Shown here: positions 1 to 12,412 of the stretch, piece after piece
How positions within the stretch are numbered: the first letter of the stretch is position 1
Layout: each line of letters starts with the position of its first letter
From: Dioszegia crocea
Taxonomy: Eukaryota; Basidiomycota; Tremellomycetes; Tremellales; Bulleribasidiaceae
Reading direction: 5' to 3'
DNA length: 64,000 nt
Assembly: GCA_001600615.1 (NCBI GenBank)
Contig: BCKK01000010.1
Coordinates: 65,632 to 129,631 of the forward strand
The notes under the pieces: generated by a model
Databases searched by the model: none
What the model was told of the DNA's origin: nothing
Seen by the model: the letters and a program-made list of their open reading frames with translations, nothing else
Program-made: the position numbers and the translations under genes

Positions 1-1
1 C

Positions 2-421
2 TCGACTGCCCCTCCCGACAGCCTACCCCCACCACCCACGACCCAGGACGCCAATCCTTTCGCGGTCTATACGGAGGCGCCGACCGATCCAGCCAGCGAG
101 ATCGCATTCTGGTCAGTGTACAACTCAACCGACGCGGTCTTCGCAGCCGTCAAGAACAAGTCCCTTTCTGACTTCTGGCGGAAGGTCAAGCGTACCGGTC
201 GCTACGACCCCCTGTGCCTCTTCGTCCGCGACATCCTCGGTATCTCGGTGGCCTCGACCAGCGCGGAACGGCTCTTCTCCCACGTCAACAACGTACTCGG
301 CCGACGGCGCGGCGCTCTGTCTGCACGTGGTCTCATTCACCAGACAACGGTGCAGATGCTGAGGAGACAGGGCAAGGACGGAAGGGTTCTGAGTGAGGAG
401 GCGTCCCTGGCGGATTCCTGA
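2..421 (+). CDS. hAT-family transposase, C-terminal part (5' truncated by window edge)
   Basis: The frame is open from base 2 with no start codon in view, so this is the last ~139 residues of a longer protein. It carries the hAT C-terminal dimerisation signature: a Trp-containing helix (DFWRKVKRTGRYDPLCLF), then VASTSAERLFS and a Gly-Arg-Arg-Arg-rich segment (NNVLGRRRGALS). In the family this region assembles the transposase and lies just after the catalytic RNase H-like fold, which here would be off the left edge. The stop codon is followed by about 290 bases of repeat-rich DNA ending in a hAT-like terminus, as expected for an element's right end. I cannot tell whether the rest of the gene is intact. 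Confidence 0.8.
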   Translation, partial: STAPPDSLPPPPTTQDANPFAVYTEAPTDPASEIAFWSVYNSTDAVFAAVKNKSLSDFWRKVKRTGRYDPLCLFVRDILGISVASTSAERLFSHVNNVLGRRRGALSARGLIHQTTVQMLRRQGKDGRVLSEEASLADS

Positions 422-544
422 GCGGTGAACGATGCATCTTTGCCTTTCCCAATGCTTTTACTATCCTGGCGAATCGTCTCAGCCAGCTACTGATCTTAGA
501 ATCTAGCGTGCGCTGAAGTCATGCTCGCCTTTCGCTCTGCCGAC

Positions 545-700
545 CCCGGATACCCCGGATAGTATACAAGATCCGGGATACTGTCCGGATACTTGGTCTC
601 GGATACCGGTACCGTATCCGCTCTCGAACCGGATACCGGTAGGGATCCGGATCTGAGGTCGGCCAATTTTGCAGAGGTCGGATACCGGTACCGGATACCG
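545..700. repeat. Subterminal GGATAC / GGATACCGG repeat block of the hAT element
   Basis: About seven copies of GGATAC, several extended to GGATACCGG or CCGGATACC, lie within 155 bases together with at least one inverse copy (GTATCC). Some copies overlap as near-palindromes such as GGATACCGGTACC. hAT elements typically carry clustered short transposase-binding motifs just inside their ends, so this is most simply read as such a block. The copies are not evenly spaced, which argues against a plain microsatellite. Confidence 0.65.
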
Positions 701-715
701 AGATGCCCAGCACTA

Positions 716-1594
716 CTGGATATATACCCAGAGACGATTGAGTGTCGAGTGTAGACACGGGGGGGGCAAGAGGGGGTCAAACGGCCAAAAGAGCGTGTGA
801 GGGCCTAAGGAGAAGTCAAGAGTAAGGATCGTAGTTGCTAGTCTGTTTACGCTGGGGAGGCGGCGCAGGGGGAAGGGTAAGGGCGAAAGGGTGTATGAAA
901 GAGAGGATGAGGTAGCGAGCTGAGGGGACGATTGATCAAAGGTCGATCGAACTGAGGGGTACTGGGGATATGTATGTGATTGGGCAAAATTAGTGGAAGG
1001 TGGCAAAACGCGAAGGGGGTGTGGGGGTGGCTAGTGAAAGGGCTGGAAGGTGGGGATGATGTATGATAATGCAAATAGTGGGGGGTGAGGCGTAAAGGGT
1101 AGGTGAGAGGGTAAAGGGGTAGAGAAGGGAGTGGCGGAGTTGAAAGGATGGTTGTGGTGGATCATGCTAGAATGTTTTGAGGGCGGGGTTGGACGTTGGC
1201 GAGAAGTGACTTTGGGAAGCTATGTCCGTATGAGTGAGCGTTAGCTACTGGCAAGATAGCATTATACATAATCAGATAAAGTGTGTACTCAAGTTGCAAG
1301 GAAATCCCATGGGTATACTCGCATCCCCTGGCTAGCACATCGTTCCATCCTGCTCATTCCCTTCACACCACCGTCCCGTCCTGACATTCCGCGCCTACCC
1401 GGGGGATACGCCTCCCTTCAGGCAACACCACTCCCCGACCCCCTTTTCTCCCTGATCCCCAGATCGACGTTCTGATCTTTCCCATTTATCCCCTCCCCAT
1501 CATCTTCATCAACGATCCCATATCCGGCATCCCTCCACCCGCCCCGCCCATACCCATAGACTTCATAGCTTCTGCAAAATATCAGCTTTGGCCT
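716..1594. other. Non-coding gap with strong strand asymmetry
   Basis: No convincing gene is visible between the transposon end and the SRP54 stop codon. From about 760 to 1215 the + strand is markedly purine-rich (many GGG and GAGG runs). From about 1320 to 1590 it becomes pyrimidine-rich, and this second part is probably the SRP54 3' untranslated region. The open frames present are short and of low complexity. Confidence 0.4.
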
Positions 1595-4045
<2,451 letters not shown>

Positions 4046-4267
4046 GCTGACTTGTAGTGCTGTTGATGATTATAGGTGTGGATATATGGTCGGTGGGTGG
4101 ATGCAAGGGAGGTGCTGGTTTGGCTCTCCCCGAGCCCGTCGAGCCTATCTCCGGGTGACAATCCGGGCCAATATCCGGATTGGGTGAGCAGCCCGCGCCT
4201 AACTCCTCGCGTCTCGGTCCGTGCGCACATTCCTCACCCAACGCGGTCGGACCGAGAAGCTTTCAAG
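4046..4267. promoter_or_regulatory. Shared divergent promoter region, SRP54 / YIPF6-like
   Basis: These 222 bases hold both start regions of two divergently read genes. Both products act in early secretion, so co-regulation is plausible but is an inference from spacing only. I see no clear TATA box. Confidence 0.35.
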
Positions 4268-5489
4268 ATGCTGTCCACGAACGACCACTATCAGCTCCAA
4301 CCTCACGCCTACTCTCCCCACAATGAGCTATCAGCCAGTGAACGCCGACGACAACAAGTTCATGTAAGTCAAAATTCCGGCTCCATCGCCTTCTCGAGCT
4401 CACGCATCAGCCAAGCAGACGAGGATGATCTCGACTCCCTATCCTTCGGAGCTAATGTTCCTCTACCTCGGACGCCCGAGCCTTCAAATTCAACAGCGGG
4501 GCCCTCGAAGCCTTCAGGACGTATAGGCCAGACGTCACAGCCGGGCTCAAGCGGAGGGAATCGCGGCTCGTCATCTACACAATGGGGCGGTATTAAGGTT
4601 GAGACGAGATATACGGGGGCGTCTACCTTGGATGAGCCCGTCAGCACCACGATCGTGAGTCGGGAATTGTAGCATGATTGTGCTGCAAGTACTAATGATC
4701 AGATGAGGGATCTGTCATCCATATATGCCAAACTGCTACAGGTGCTTTATCCACCCAAAGGAGGAGGGAGTAATCAGCTCTTGCGGTGAGCTTAGCCGCG
4801 CTCGCTCGTGCGCAAACCCGGTACAAGCTGATCTGCAGGGACTGGGATTTGTGGGGACCACTCGTCATTTGCTTATCACTGGCCATCATCCTATCTATAG
4901 ACGTGAGTTAAACTGCGAGGCACATCGTTGTCAGCAATCTACAGCTCACTCCACCAGGCGCCAAAAGAGCAGTCCATGCAGGTCTTCTCTCTGGTCATAT
5001 CCTTGATCACCATCGGATCAGTCGTCGTCACCATAAACTCCAAATTACTCGGGGGCAAAGTGTAAGTTTTCGTACCTCCCAACCTGGTATCATGAAATTC
5101 CGCCAAGCGACAAGAAGCTGACAGACTGCAGATCCTTCTTCCAGAGTCTTGTGAGTGACTTCTGCCGGTACTGATTTCAAGCTTATTGCTCAGCTGATAC
5201 CTTCAGTGTGTCTTGGGCTATGCGCTCGCACCTATCCTGCTCGCTTCGATAATATCCACCTTGGTCCACAACCTGTTCGTGAGGATACCAATCAGCCTGG
5301 CATGCTGGGCATGGAGTGTATGGGGTAAGCTGTTCAGACGACGCGATTCTTACGATCACCCAGCTGACCCACACAGCGTCTATGAACTTCTTCACCGGCA
5401 CGCGACTACCCGAATCTCGCGTCGGGCTAGCCGTCTACCCCATGTGCCTCTTCTTCTTCGTGCTGGCGTGGATGATCATGATACAGTGA
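4268..5489 (+). CDS. Yip1-domain Golgi membrane protein, YIPF6-like
   Basis: The protein belongs to the Yip1 family of multi-pass membrane proteins that work with Rab GTPases in ER-Golgi vesicle traffic. The start is the ATG at 4268 (MLSTNDHYQLQPHAY). The first ~130 residues are a polar, Ser-rich cytosolic tail. After the first intron comes the family core: MRDLSSIYAKLLQVLYPP, RDWDLWGPLVICLSLAII, SKLLGGKVSFFQSLCVLGYA, and three further hydrophobic segments ending in LFFFVLAWMIMIQ and the stop at 5487. About five introns are needed, each with a clear GTRAGT donor and CTGAC/CTGAT branch point. DLWGPLV, the GGKVSFFQ motif and the order of membrane segments fit YIPF6 better than Yip1/YIPF5. The assignment within the family is by eye. 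Confidence 0.85.
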
Positions 5490-5597
5490 GACAAGGACAG
5501 CATAGGGTAATGGTCATGCATCACTTCATCTTGAATCCGAGTCAGCTACACTTATACTGGTACACCTATAAACCTTCCAAGCCTCGAGTCACTGGGA

Positions 5598-6115
5598 CTA
5601 GCACGCCATCCTTGATCCAGCACTGTAGTGTACGACGCCGATAGGGACTGCCGGACCCAAGGCGACCTCATCCGCCATGCAGCTGTCGCAGTGATAGTCG
5701 TAGATGTGGTTGTTCATGCTGAGGATGGAATAGGATGGGCGATCTTTGGCGACGCAGCCTGGGCATGCGAAGGAGAGGCACTGTTAGTCAGCGATGTGCA
5801 TTAAGAAGATCAGGAAGAGATCTGGTAGAATGATATTGTGGGAAAAGTGAGAATGAGTGATAGGTAAGAGGGCAAGAGGGTCAGGTGTGGAGGAGGAGAA
5901 GAAGACATACGTGGGAGTGGCAATCGACAGCGGCGGGGGCGGCGAGACCGGTGCGCTCAGCCGAGGCGTGAACGATGGGCGTAGTGGGCACGGTGGCGAC
6001 GATGGGTCCGTGGCAGAGCTGGAGTGTCAGCATTGTGGAATAATGCCATATCAGGATGGGAAGGCTGGACAGGGGGAATTGAATAGATGGAACTTACTTT
6101 GCAGCTGAAAGACAT
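5598..6115 (-). CDS. Small Cys/His-rich protein of unknown function (102 residues, 3 exons)
   Basis: The model is ATG at 6115, exons 6115-6098, 6018-5911 and 5780-5598, and stop TAG at 5600-5598. Both introns have GTAAGT/GTATGT donors and CAG acceptors, and the frame stays open across both joints, which short spurious frames would not do. The product has paired cysteines at residues 5/8, 39/43 (CHSHC), 48/51 (CPGC) and 73/76 (HCDSC), plus a C-terminal Cys. This layout could bind two zinc ions or form disulphides. There is no signal peptide or membrane segment. I do not recognise the family. A very degenerate GFA/CENP-V-like zinc fold is possible but unproven. It is convergent with the YIPF6-like gene, 108 bases apart. 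Confidence 0.6.
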
Positions 6116-7122
6116 AGTAGCGGGTAGAGAAGTCTTCAAGACTTAAAGATGAAGTAGTAGAGCAGTTGAAGTAGTAGGGTCAAGATGATATATGTTAATA
6201 TCGCAAGATGGGGCCTTCCAGCACTCGGTGCGACCCACTACTTATACACCAGCGCAAGTGTATGTTGCACCGGACATACGGCCCGATCCTTTCTCGCCCG
6301 TCTGATGGCCCCGGGTGGGGTTGGGCGGGGGTGGGGGGAGACGGGAGTGGGTGTGCAGAAACGTGTGTGGCCGAGGGGACACGGTGTGTGTTTGAAGGAT
6401 GGGCTCAGGGCCCGGAAGTCAAAGGGCGGGGAAGGGCGGATGGGGGGTGAGATGAAGGGATCAGCGGGGTGGGCTGGGGTCCGGTCGATGAGCATAGAGA
6501 AGGCGCGATGCGGTGGGTGGAAAGTAGGCAGGATCCGGCCGGGAAGGCTTAATTCGGTCGATCAAGTGGTGTGGCATTGTCTGGCTGGAGTCAGAGAGAT
6601 CGGGGCAGTGAGGGCGAATGCCGGACCTAAAGGATGCTGTGCTCGAGGGGGGCGATGTGTGCTCGACGCCCAGGCGGAAAGGACACATTCTGATGGATTG
6701 ATCACATGTCGAGTTGATGGCATGTCAGGTGCTATGAGTGTGTATCATGATATATTGATCCTCAAGGTTTGAGCAGGCTCTGCCGGGCGGAGTGGATGGG
6801 GACCCTCTCATGGTTCCAGTTCCGATCCTATCGGGCGAGCGCTGATCTTGCATCCGCACCTCTGCGGTCCACTCGCTCCGATCAGGCGATTCAGCCTGCT
6901 CCGAGAGACACACTGTCGGGTCGAGACGAGCTCGTTCAGTGGTAGTTTGTGGTATCCTCGAATGAAGCAAAGTAGTTACTGAAACAAGAGGATTTTGACA
7001 CGGTGGCGACTGAAATCGACTCGTGCCGAGGCCAGAAGGAAGCTGAAGATTGAATCTGTACTATCTGGGTTTAGATTCCATATCGTCCACCAAGACGGCA
7101 TACAAGCGCAACACTCCCAGTT
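6116..7122. other. Intergenic region, G-rich, no gene seen
   Basis: The stretch between the small Cys-rich gene and the end of the NSUN5-like gene carries long open frames on the + strand (6185-6772), but these are Gly/Arg/Trp-rich and unlike a structured protein. Runs such as GGGGTTGGGCGGGGGTGGGG at 6316-6335 are low complexity. I find no RNA gene. Confidence 0.4.
6238..6247 (-). promoter_or_regulatory. Possible TATA box of the small Cys-rich gene
   Basis: The minus strand reads GTATAAGTAG here, about 125 bases upstream of the proposed start codon. TATA-like boxes are not common ahead of the other genes in this window, so this may mark an inducible gene. It is a single short match and weak evidence on its own. 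Confidence 0.35.
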
Positions 7123-9249
7123 CTAAGCCATACCAGCACCACCCTCACCATCCACCTTTCTCCGTTTCCGCTGCGCCGCCTTCTTCCTCCTTGCCCTCTC
7201 AGCCTGAGCCTCTGTCTTATCCTTGCCTACTGCAGCCTCATCCGCTGAAGCCCCCACTGCATCTGACTCCTCCATCTCCACGTCAGCCGCTGAGGATTGC
7301 GTCTTGCTGTCCTTGACCGTGTCGAGAGGCATAACCTCGGGATTCGCTCGTTTCCGCTTAGCGTGCCCTGTGGTCTTAGCCTGGGTTACTAGACCCGCAT
7401 CAGGCTTTTCGGCCGATGGGTCGATCTTGACGAAGCAAGAGACGAAGAAACCATTCGTGCTGTCTTCAGGTAGACAGCGGATGACCGAGTCGGCCCATTC
7501 TGACCATTCAGCTCTTTCTGCAACCGACAATGGCAATGAAATGACGTACCCTGCTTGCCGTCAAGATGTTCTGCCCGTCCTCTCCGTTCCCAAGCGGGCA
7601 GCACCTCGCTCCTTGGCGCCAGAGTCCAATTTTGCGCTTCACCCTCTGACGACTGCAGCGCGGCAAGAACCACCTGCTCGTCCTCCTCGGGGTGTATCGA
7701 ACATGTGGAGTAGACAATTCGACGGGCAGAGGGGACTAAGGGATCAGTACAGGGCTAGAAGCGATAGATTTTACTCACATTTGAAGGCATGTAAAATCAT
7801 TTGAAGTTGGAACGCAGCCAGCTTCTCGAGACGCTGAGCCTTTACTTCATCCGCTTCTGCACTTTCGGCCTCTTGTGGATATTAGCTAAAGTTGACAGAG
7901 GTCGAGAGGAGACATACCATTCTCGACCAAGTAATCCAGCCGATTGACAATCCCAGATCCAGAACAACTTGGATCCAATAAGCTGTCTTGTCAGCTTGAT
8001 GCCTTGCTCTTTGATCACGGCGCAGCTCACATCCGCGTCACATTCTTCCACTCGCTTCCAGTCGGATTAGACTCCAAGAAGTCTCCTTGGATAGCCTTGA
8101 CATTCCGGCATTCTCCCTTCCTCAGCATTGTCTCTAGGGTGATGTATCGTTTTTGATCCCTCTCGAACGCCGTTATGCTCGCTGAGGGAGCGAGGGCGGA
8201 CATGTAGCTGGTTTTGTTGCCTGGGGCCGCACTGCATTCGTGAGCTTTGGGGTCATGACCAGGTCTCTGTCGTTGCCCAACTCACGTAGCGTCTATACAT
8301 CTTCCCTCGCCTTCCGTCCACCCCTCCATGACGATTTTCGCAGGCATGCAACTCGCCTTGTCTTGCAATATCACCGCTCCGGCCTCGTACCACTCATCTC
8401 CAACCCACCAATTCGTCCGTCCGTTAAACACAAGCACTTCTTCCCCTAGATGACGATCGTGAAAGTACCCTTTGAGCGGGACGGGCGAAACTTCCTCTGC
8501 AAGCCTTTCAAACCCCTTTCTTTTCAGGTGGATATGCAAATGCTCCAATCCCCAACTCCCACCCACATCGACCTCCTCCCTTTTCTTCCCCTTGCCCTTG
8601 GACTTCGCTCGTGCATTTGCGCTTCGGAAGAGCTCAATATTCCCGTTGTATCGGACATACCGACACCCCCCTCCCTCTGCGCCCTCGGCAACTTTGGCCA
8701 AATCCTCGACGCGGCTCTTGCCCGCTTTGATCTGGATCCTGACGAGCTCGGCCCGCAGACGGGCTTGATGTCGCTGTACAGCCTCCTTGGGGGGCCATTT
8801 GTCGCTTGCCTCGATCTTTTTCCGGGAGGAGAGGAGGAGGTCGTGTAGAAGGACAAGGAGGAGAGAGGGGGATGTAGGTTGACGATACGCTGTTTTGCGA
8901 GGGAATGTGAGGCGTTCGAGCTGGCCGAGAGGAACAGTCTCGAGCAGGGATTGGATGATGGGTTTATCTACGAGTCAACATCTCCCCCCTATCGCAGAAC
9001 CAAGAAGCGCAAAACAAGGATGCAAGTGCGAAAGGAGAATGGCATACATTTCAATGTCTCAATGACCACTACTTGGATCAGTACTTTATCAGTATAACAG
9101 CTAAAAAAGGGGGTAGGCGCACATGCTAAGACACGCTTCGCTTCTCCGCCCTGAACCTGAATGCCCGACGCGTTCAAAGACCCCTTAACACTCCCTGGGT
9201 GCTTGTCGAGGTGATCCAGCACAATCGCGGCGTTGAGGTAAAAATTCAT
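7123..9249 (-). CDS. RCM1: NSUN5/Rcm1-type 25S rRNA cytosine-5 methyltransferase
   Basis: This family methylates a cytosine in large-subunit rRNA using S-adenosylmethionine in the nucleolus. The start is the ATG at 9249 (MNFYLNAAIVLDHLDKHPG), which matches the family N-terminus. Two short introns follow before a long exon with the N-terminal helical part and LQDKASCMPA. Across later introns come the SAM-binding segment AAPGNKTSYMSAL, the segment beginning with GDF, and STCSIHPEEDEQVV, which holds the catalytic Cys. The C-terminal ~80 residues are a Lys/Arg/Glu-rich tail (RRKKAAQRKRRK), typical of nucleolar proteins. A 198-base 5' untranslated intron is likely upstream (9324-9521). Confidence 0.88.
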
Positions 9250-9323
9250 TTGGGCAAGAAGAGGTATTTCTACAAAATGGCGAGACGGGACAAGACCTTG
9301 GCGTAGCAAGCCACGAGGGATAC

Positions 9324-9521
9324 CTGATATTGTCAGTCCTTGTCAAACGTATTGGAAAGGAGAGCAAAGCGGGAGAGTGAGCTCAGAAGGTTGAAGACAA
9401 ATTCGAGTTTTTATCACCATAATTTTGGTCTGGCAATGTAGATAAGATAGGTAAACATCATAGAAGCGGAGAGGGGGTGGAGAATGTGAAGGGGATGAGG
9501 AGACCAGAGAGGGGTACTTAC
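9324..9521 (-). other. Probable 5' untranslated intron of the NSUN5-like gene
   Basis: On the minus strand a GTAAGT donor begins at 9521, and a GGACTGACAATATCAG branch/acceptor ends at 9324, 75 bases before the start codon. No in-frame ATG lies in the preceding exon, so it is read as untranslated. The signals match the coding introns of this window closely. Confidence 0.5.
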
Positions 9522-9820
9522 AGTCAGATGAAGGATGGTTGAAAGTCAGGTTGCTCAAAACTTCAATATGGTGAAATTTGGATGGCCAGGACTGCGTACG
9601 TAATCAAGCCTTCTCCCAAGTCCGTGCGTGTGGGGCGAAAATCCAGCTACGTACTGTACGCAATGGGTGTCACCAGCTAAGCTACAGCAGCCTAGGACTG
9701 ACTAGAAGATGCATATCGTAGTGTACAGGGATAAGTAGGGAGTCTCTTCATGCATTATACATGCACATGTACTCGACACCCCTGCACTCAAGAAAGGCGG
9801 TCATCTCGACATGCATTGCA
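9522..9820. other. Intergenic region, nothing recognised
   Basis: It presumably holds the promoter and first untranslated exon of the NSUN5-like gene and the 3' untranslated region of the aminopeptidase gene beside it. No open frame, RNA gene or repeat could be supported. Confidence 0.3.
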
Positions 9821-12356
9821 TCACACCTCAACGCCGAGGTCCTTCGCGATTTGCTTCCTCGCAATGGGGTGCTAGCCAATTAGCAGTGTCTCCCATATGA
9901 CAAGGAAGACCTACATAGAAGGAAGCGTGCTCCTTGAATGTCTTCTTTGCCAACTCCGCGTCAACATCAAGCAAGAGCCGGTAGATGGGCCGGCAGAACT
10001 TCATCCTCCCCTTATTGACGACCCATTCTGCATTGCGTCAGTCTGCACACGAAGTCTCATGATGGTCAATGGGCTCACTAGCAGCGGCTTCTGCGTACAA
10101 CTTGCTCTTGAGCGCAATCTGGTAAAATCGAAGTCGAATCTCGGCATTCTCGGTCTGATGAATACCGTACGCCTCGTCCAGCTTTTGAACGAGTTTGGCG
10201 GGGTAGGGCGTTGAAGCGTCAAGGGCATCGAGGAGGACGATCTTCTGCGTGGTACTGAAATCCTTGATGTCATCTGAGGAGAAACCGGAAAGTTTGGATT
10301 CGTCAGACTTTGCCGCCACCCATCGCTTGGCGAGGTCGGTACACTGGGAGTCAGCCCTAGTAAGTAAGCAAGCTATGCAGACTTACAGGCTTGGACAGCG
10401 AGTCATCATATTGCACATCTACGGCCAAGTCTGGTCCATCCCCATGTAACCACTAAAGATCAGCTCTGTATCGATTATGATAGACGTACCGCATCCCAAT
10501 CGATCTTGCCTAGGTTTTTGAGGATCTCTTGCGAGTTGTTGGCCTTGCCAAAGAAGTCAAAGAGATGCGATCGCCATTGGTCGGTAGTGATCGAAGTGCC
10601 GCTGAAAGTCTTGACGTATTCCTTGACGTATGGGAGGAAAACATCCAGACCGCCTACAGTCCGCTCGAGGTGGAGGAGGAAGTTCGATCCCTTGTCGTAC
10701 GGAACGCGAGAGAAAGCATCGTCAGCTGGTATAGTCAGCAATAAGGCTCTAAGGTGAATGTCGTTATGACGTACGGTCCTGCTCAAGTCAGCTTCTTGAA
10801 CGGATCTCTAATATCGCGGAACTGACCTCGAAATCACCAAGCTCGCACACCATCCTTTGCAGCTTGGGCGTATCGGCGAACAAGGCCAAATCTTCCTTCA
10901 AACCCTTTCGACCTGAATGTCAGAGAGGTACCTTTCAATGGATCTGTTCGACGTACCAATAATGTAAGATCTGGTCCATCAGCGCTGCATCCTCATGTCC
11001 AGATCAACCTGACTCACAATTGCCTTGACGCTTCGCCCTGAGTAGACCGTACGCAAAGTCGCTCAAGATACGTCGTCCAGCCCTGCACTTTAGCGTACAC
11101 TTTTGTAAGATTGTGCCTCTACGCTCACCTCGTTAAGCCAGAAGTGAGACCAAGAAGCACAGCCAATCCCGTTACCAAACCAAGACTTCCGGGTCAGCTC
11201 CACCACATCTCGGCAAGGGAATATCTCACATGGCTGATTTCATGCGCAACGACATCGACCGAGCTCTTGTCATGTGCGATCAAGGTTGGGGTGGCGAACG
11301 TCAGACAAGCGTTCTCCATCCCTCCGAAGGGGAAAGATTCGGGGAGGAAAAGAACGTCATAGACTCCCCAGCGATATTCGGCGGTGAGCTCTTCGGCGAT
11401 AGCGACGAATCTACAATTAGTTAAAGCTTCGTCCAGACAGATGATGACTCACTTTGGGGTATCCTCGCTGAACTCCCAGAACGCATCGTCCATCAATAGC
11501 GGCTCGGTCCAAACTCCTGTCCGCCAGTTCTTGCCCTCAAGCTGCTTGAAAGGCCTATATACGAGTTCCCCCGAAGCGATAGCGATCAGATAGCTGGGAA
11601 TAGCCACGGGCTGTGAGGTCAGTCTGGATGTCCTCTACCAGATGTAGGCTACTGACCTGATCGTACACATACTCGACCTCTTTCCCTGGCACCCACTTCT
11701 CCTGCTCAGCAGGACTCTTGCGGAGAGCGCTCATCAATACCGGCATTTCCCCCTTGATCTTGGCTGAGTATGTCGCTTTGATCGCGGGAGTATCCTGGCA
11801 TGGAAGGAGGGAGCGAGCGTGAATCGCCTGGCACTGAGAGTAGAGGTATGGATATTTGCCAGATTTAGTTTGGACAGGGTCGAGCCAGCCAACCGCGGTA
11901 CATTCCTTCGTTGTCGCATATTGAACCTTGACTGTAACGATCTAGGCTATGAGCAACATCCAAGTAATCTCTGGACATTATCTCACCTTGCCGGCGGACA
12001 GAGGTCGCTCAAGCTTAATCCGAAGACCCTGACCACAAGAGCCCCTTCGTTCACCTACGGACCATTCCTGCTATTTTAAGCTGAATCGTAGCTGGATGAA
12101 ACGACTAACTCACAGCTTCTCTGCCGTCAACTTCCACCTTCCCCAAATCCAAATAGCTGACATCCAGAATGATCTCCTTGACCTCCTCGACCGCCTCCAT
12201 CTTCAAGGCAGCACTACCCCTGATGATCTCCTTCTTCCAGTCTATCTGCCATTCGAGGTCGATGTGGGTTGTGCGGATCGAGAGATAGTTGGAGAATGTC
12301 GCCAGATCTTTGTCGAACGGCGACTTGTTCTCGGTATACAGTGGGCTGAATGACAT
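9821..12356 (-). CDS. LAP2: Leukotriene A4 hydrolase-type M1 zinc aminopeptidase
   Basis: This M1-family enzyme removes N-terminal residues from peptides. Its homologues also hydrolyse epoxides such as leukotriene A4. The start is the ATG at 12356 ([17 protein letters not shown]). The N-terminal beta domain runs to KIELP-like strands, followed by [27 protein letters not shown] sequence. The active-site exons contain the GGMEN exopeptidase motif, HEISHSWFGN (zinc ligands HEXXH) and the downstream ligand in NEGWTTYLE. The C-terminal helical domain ends in [13 protein letters not shown] before the TGA at 9823-9821. About ten introns interrupt it. All catalytic residues visible for the family are present. 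No secretion signal is visible, so a cytosolic enzyme is expected. Confidence 0.93.
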
Positions 12357-12393
12357 CTTGTCTGATAGTCGCAGAGAGTGTTCTGTGATGGTA

Positions 12394-12412
12394 GCTATCT
12401 ATCTATCTATCT
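12394..12412 (+). repeat. Short (CTAT)n microsatellite
   Basis: Four to five perfect CTAT units lie about 40 bases upstream of the aminopeptidase start codon, within its promoter or 5' untranslated region. It is short and probably polymorphic between strains. Confidence 0.7.

Larger units (their letters stand above)
1..715 (+). mobile_element. Right end of a hAT DNA transposon
   Basis: The unit is the transposase C-terminus (2-421), a short untranslated tail, a block of short subterminal repeats (545-700), then TGCCCAGCACTA at 704-715. That terminal string closely resembles the inverted-repeat ends known for many hAT elements (mirror of CAGTGCTGGGCA). The left end is outside the window, so neither the terminal inverted repeat pairing nor the 8-base target-site duplication can be checked. 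The exact right boundary (714 or 715) is an inference. Confidence 0.6.

Noticed and set aside
6185..6772. 195-residue open frame on the + strand
   Set aside because: Low-complexity Gly/Arg/Trp composition, no splice or motif support, and it runs through the promoter side of the small Cys-rich gene on the opposite strand.
12394..12412. CTAT repeat as a regulatory element or CRISPR-like array
   Set aside because: Four to five perfect tetranucleotide units are a plain microsatellite.
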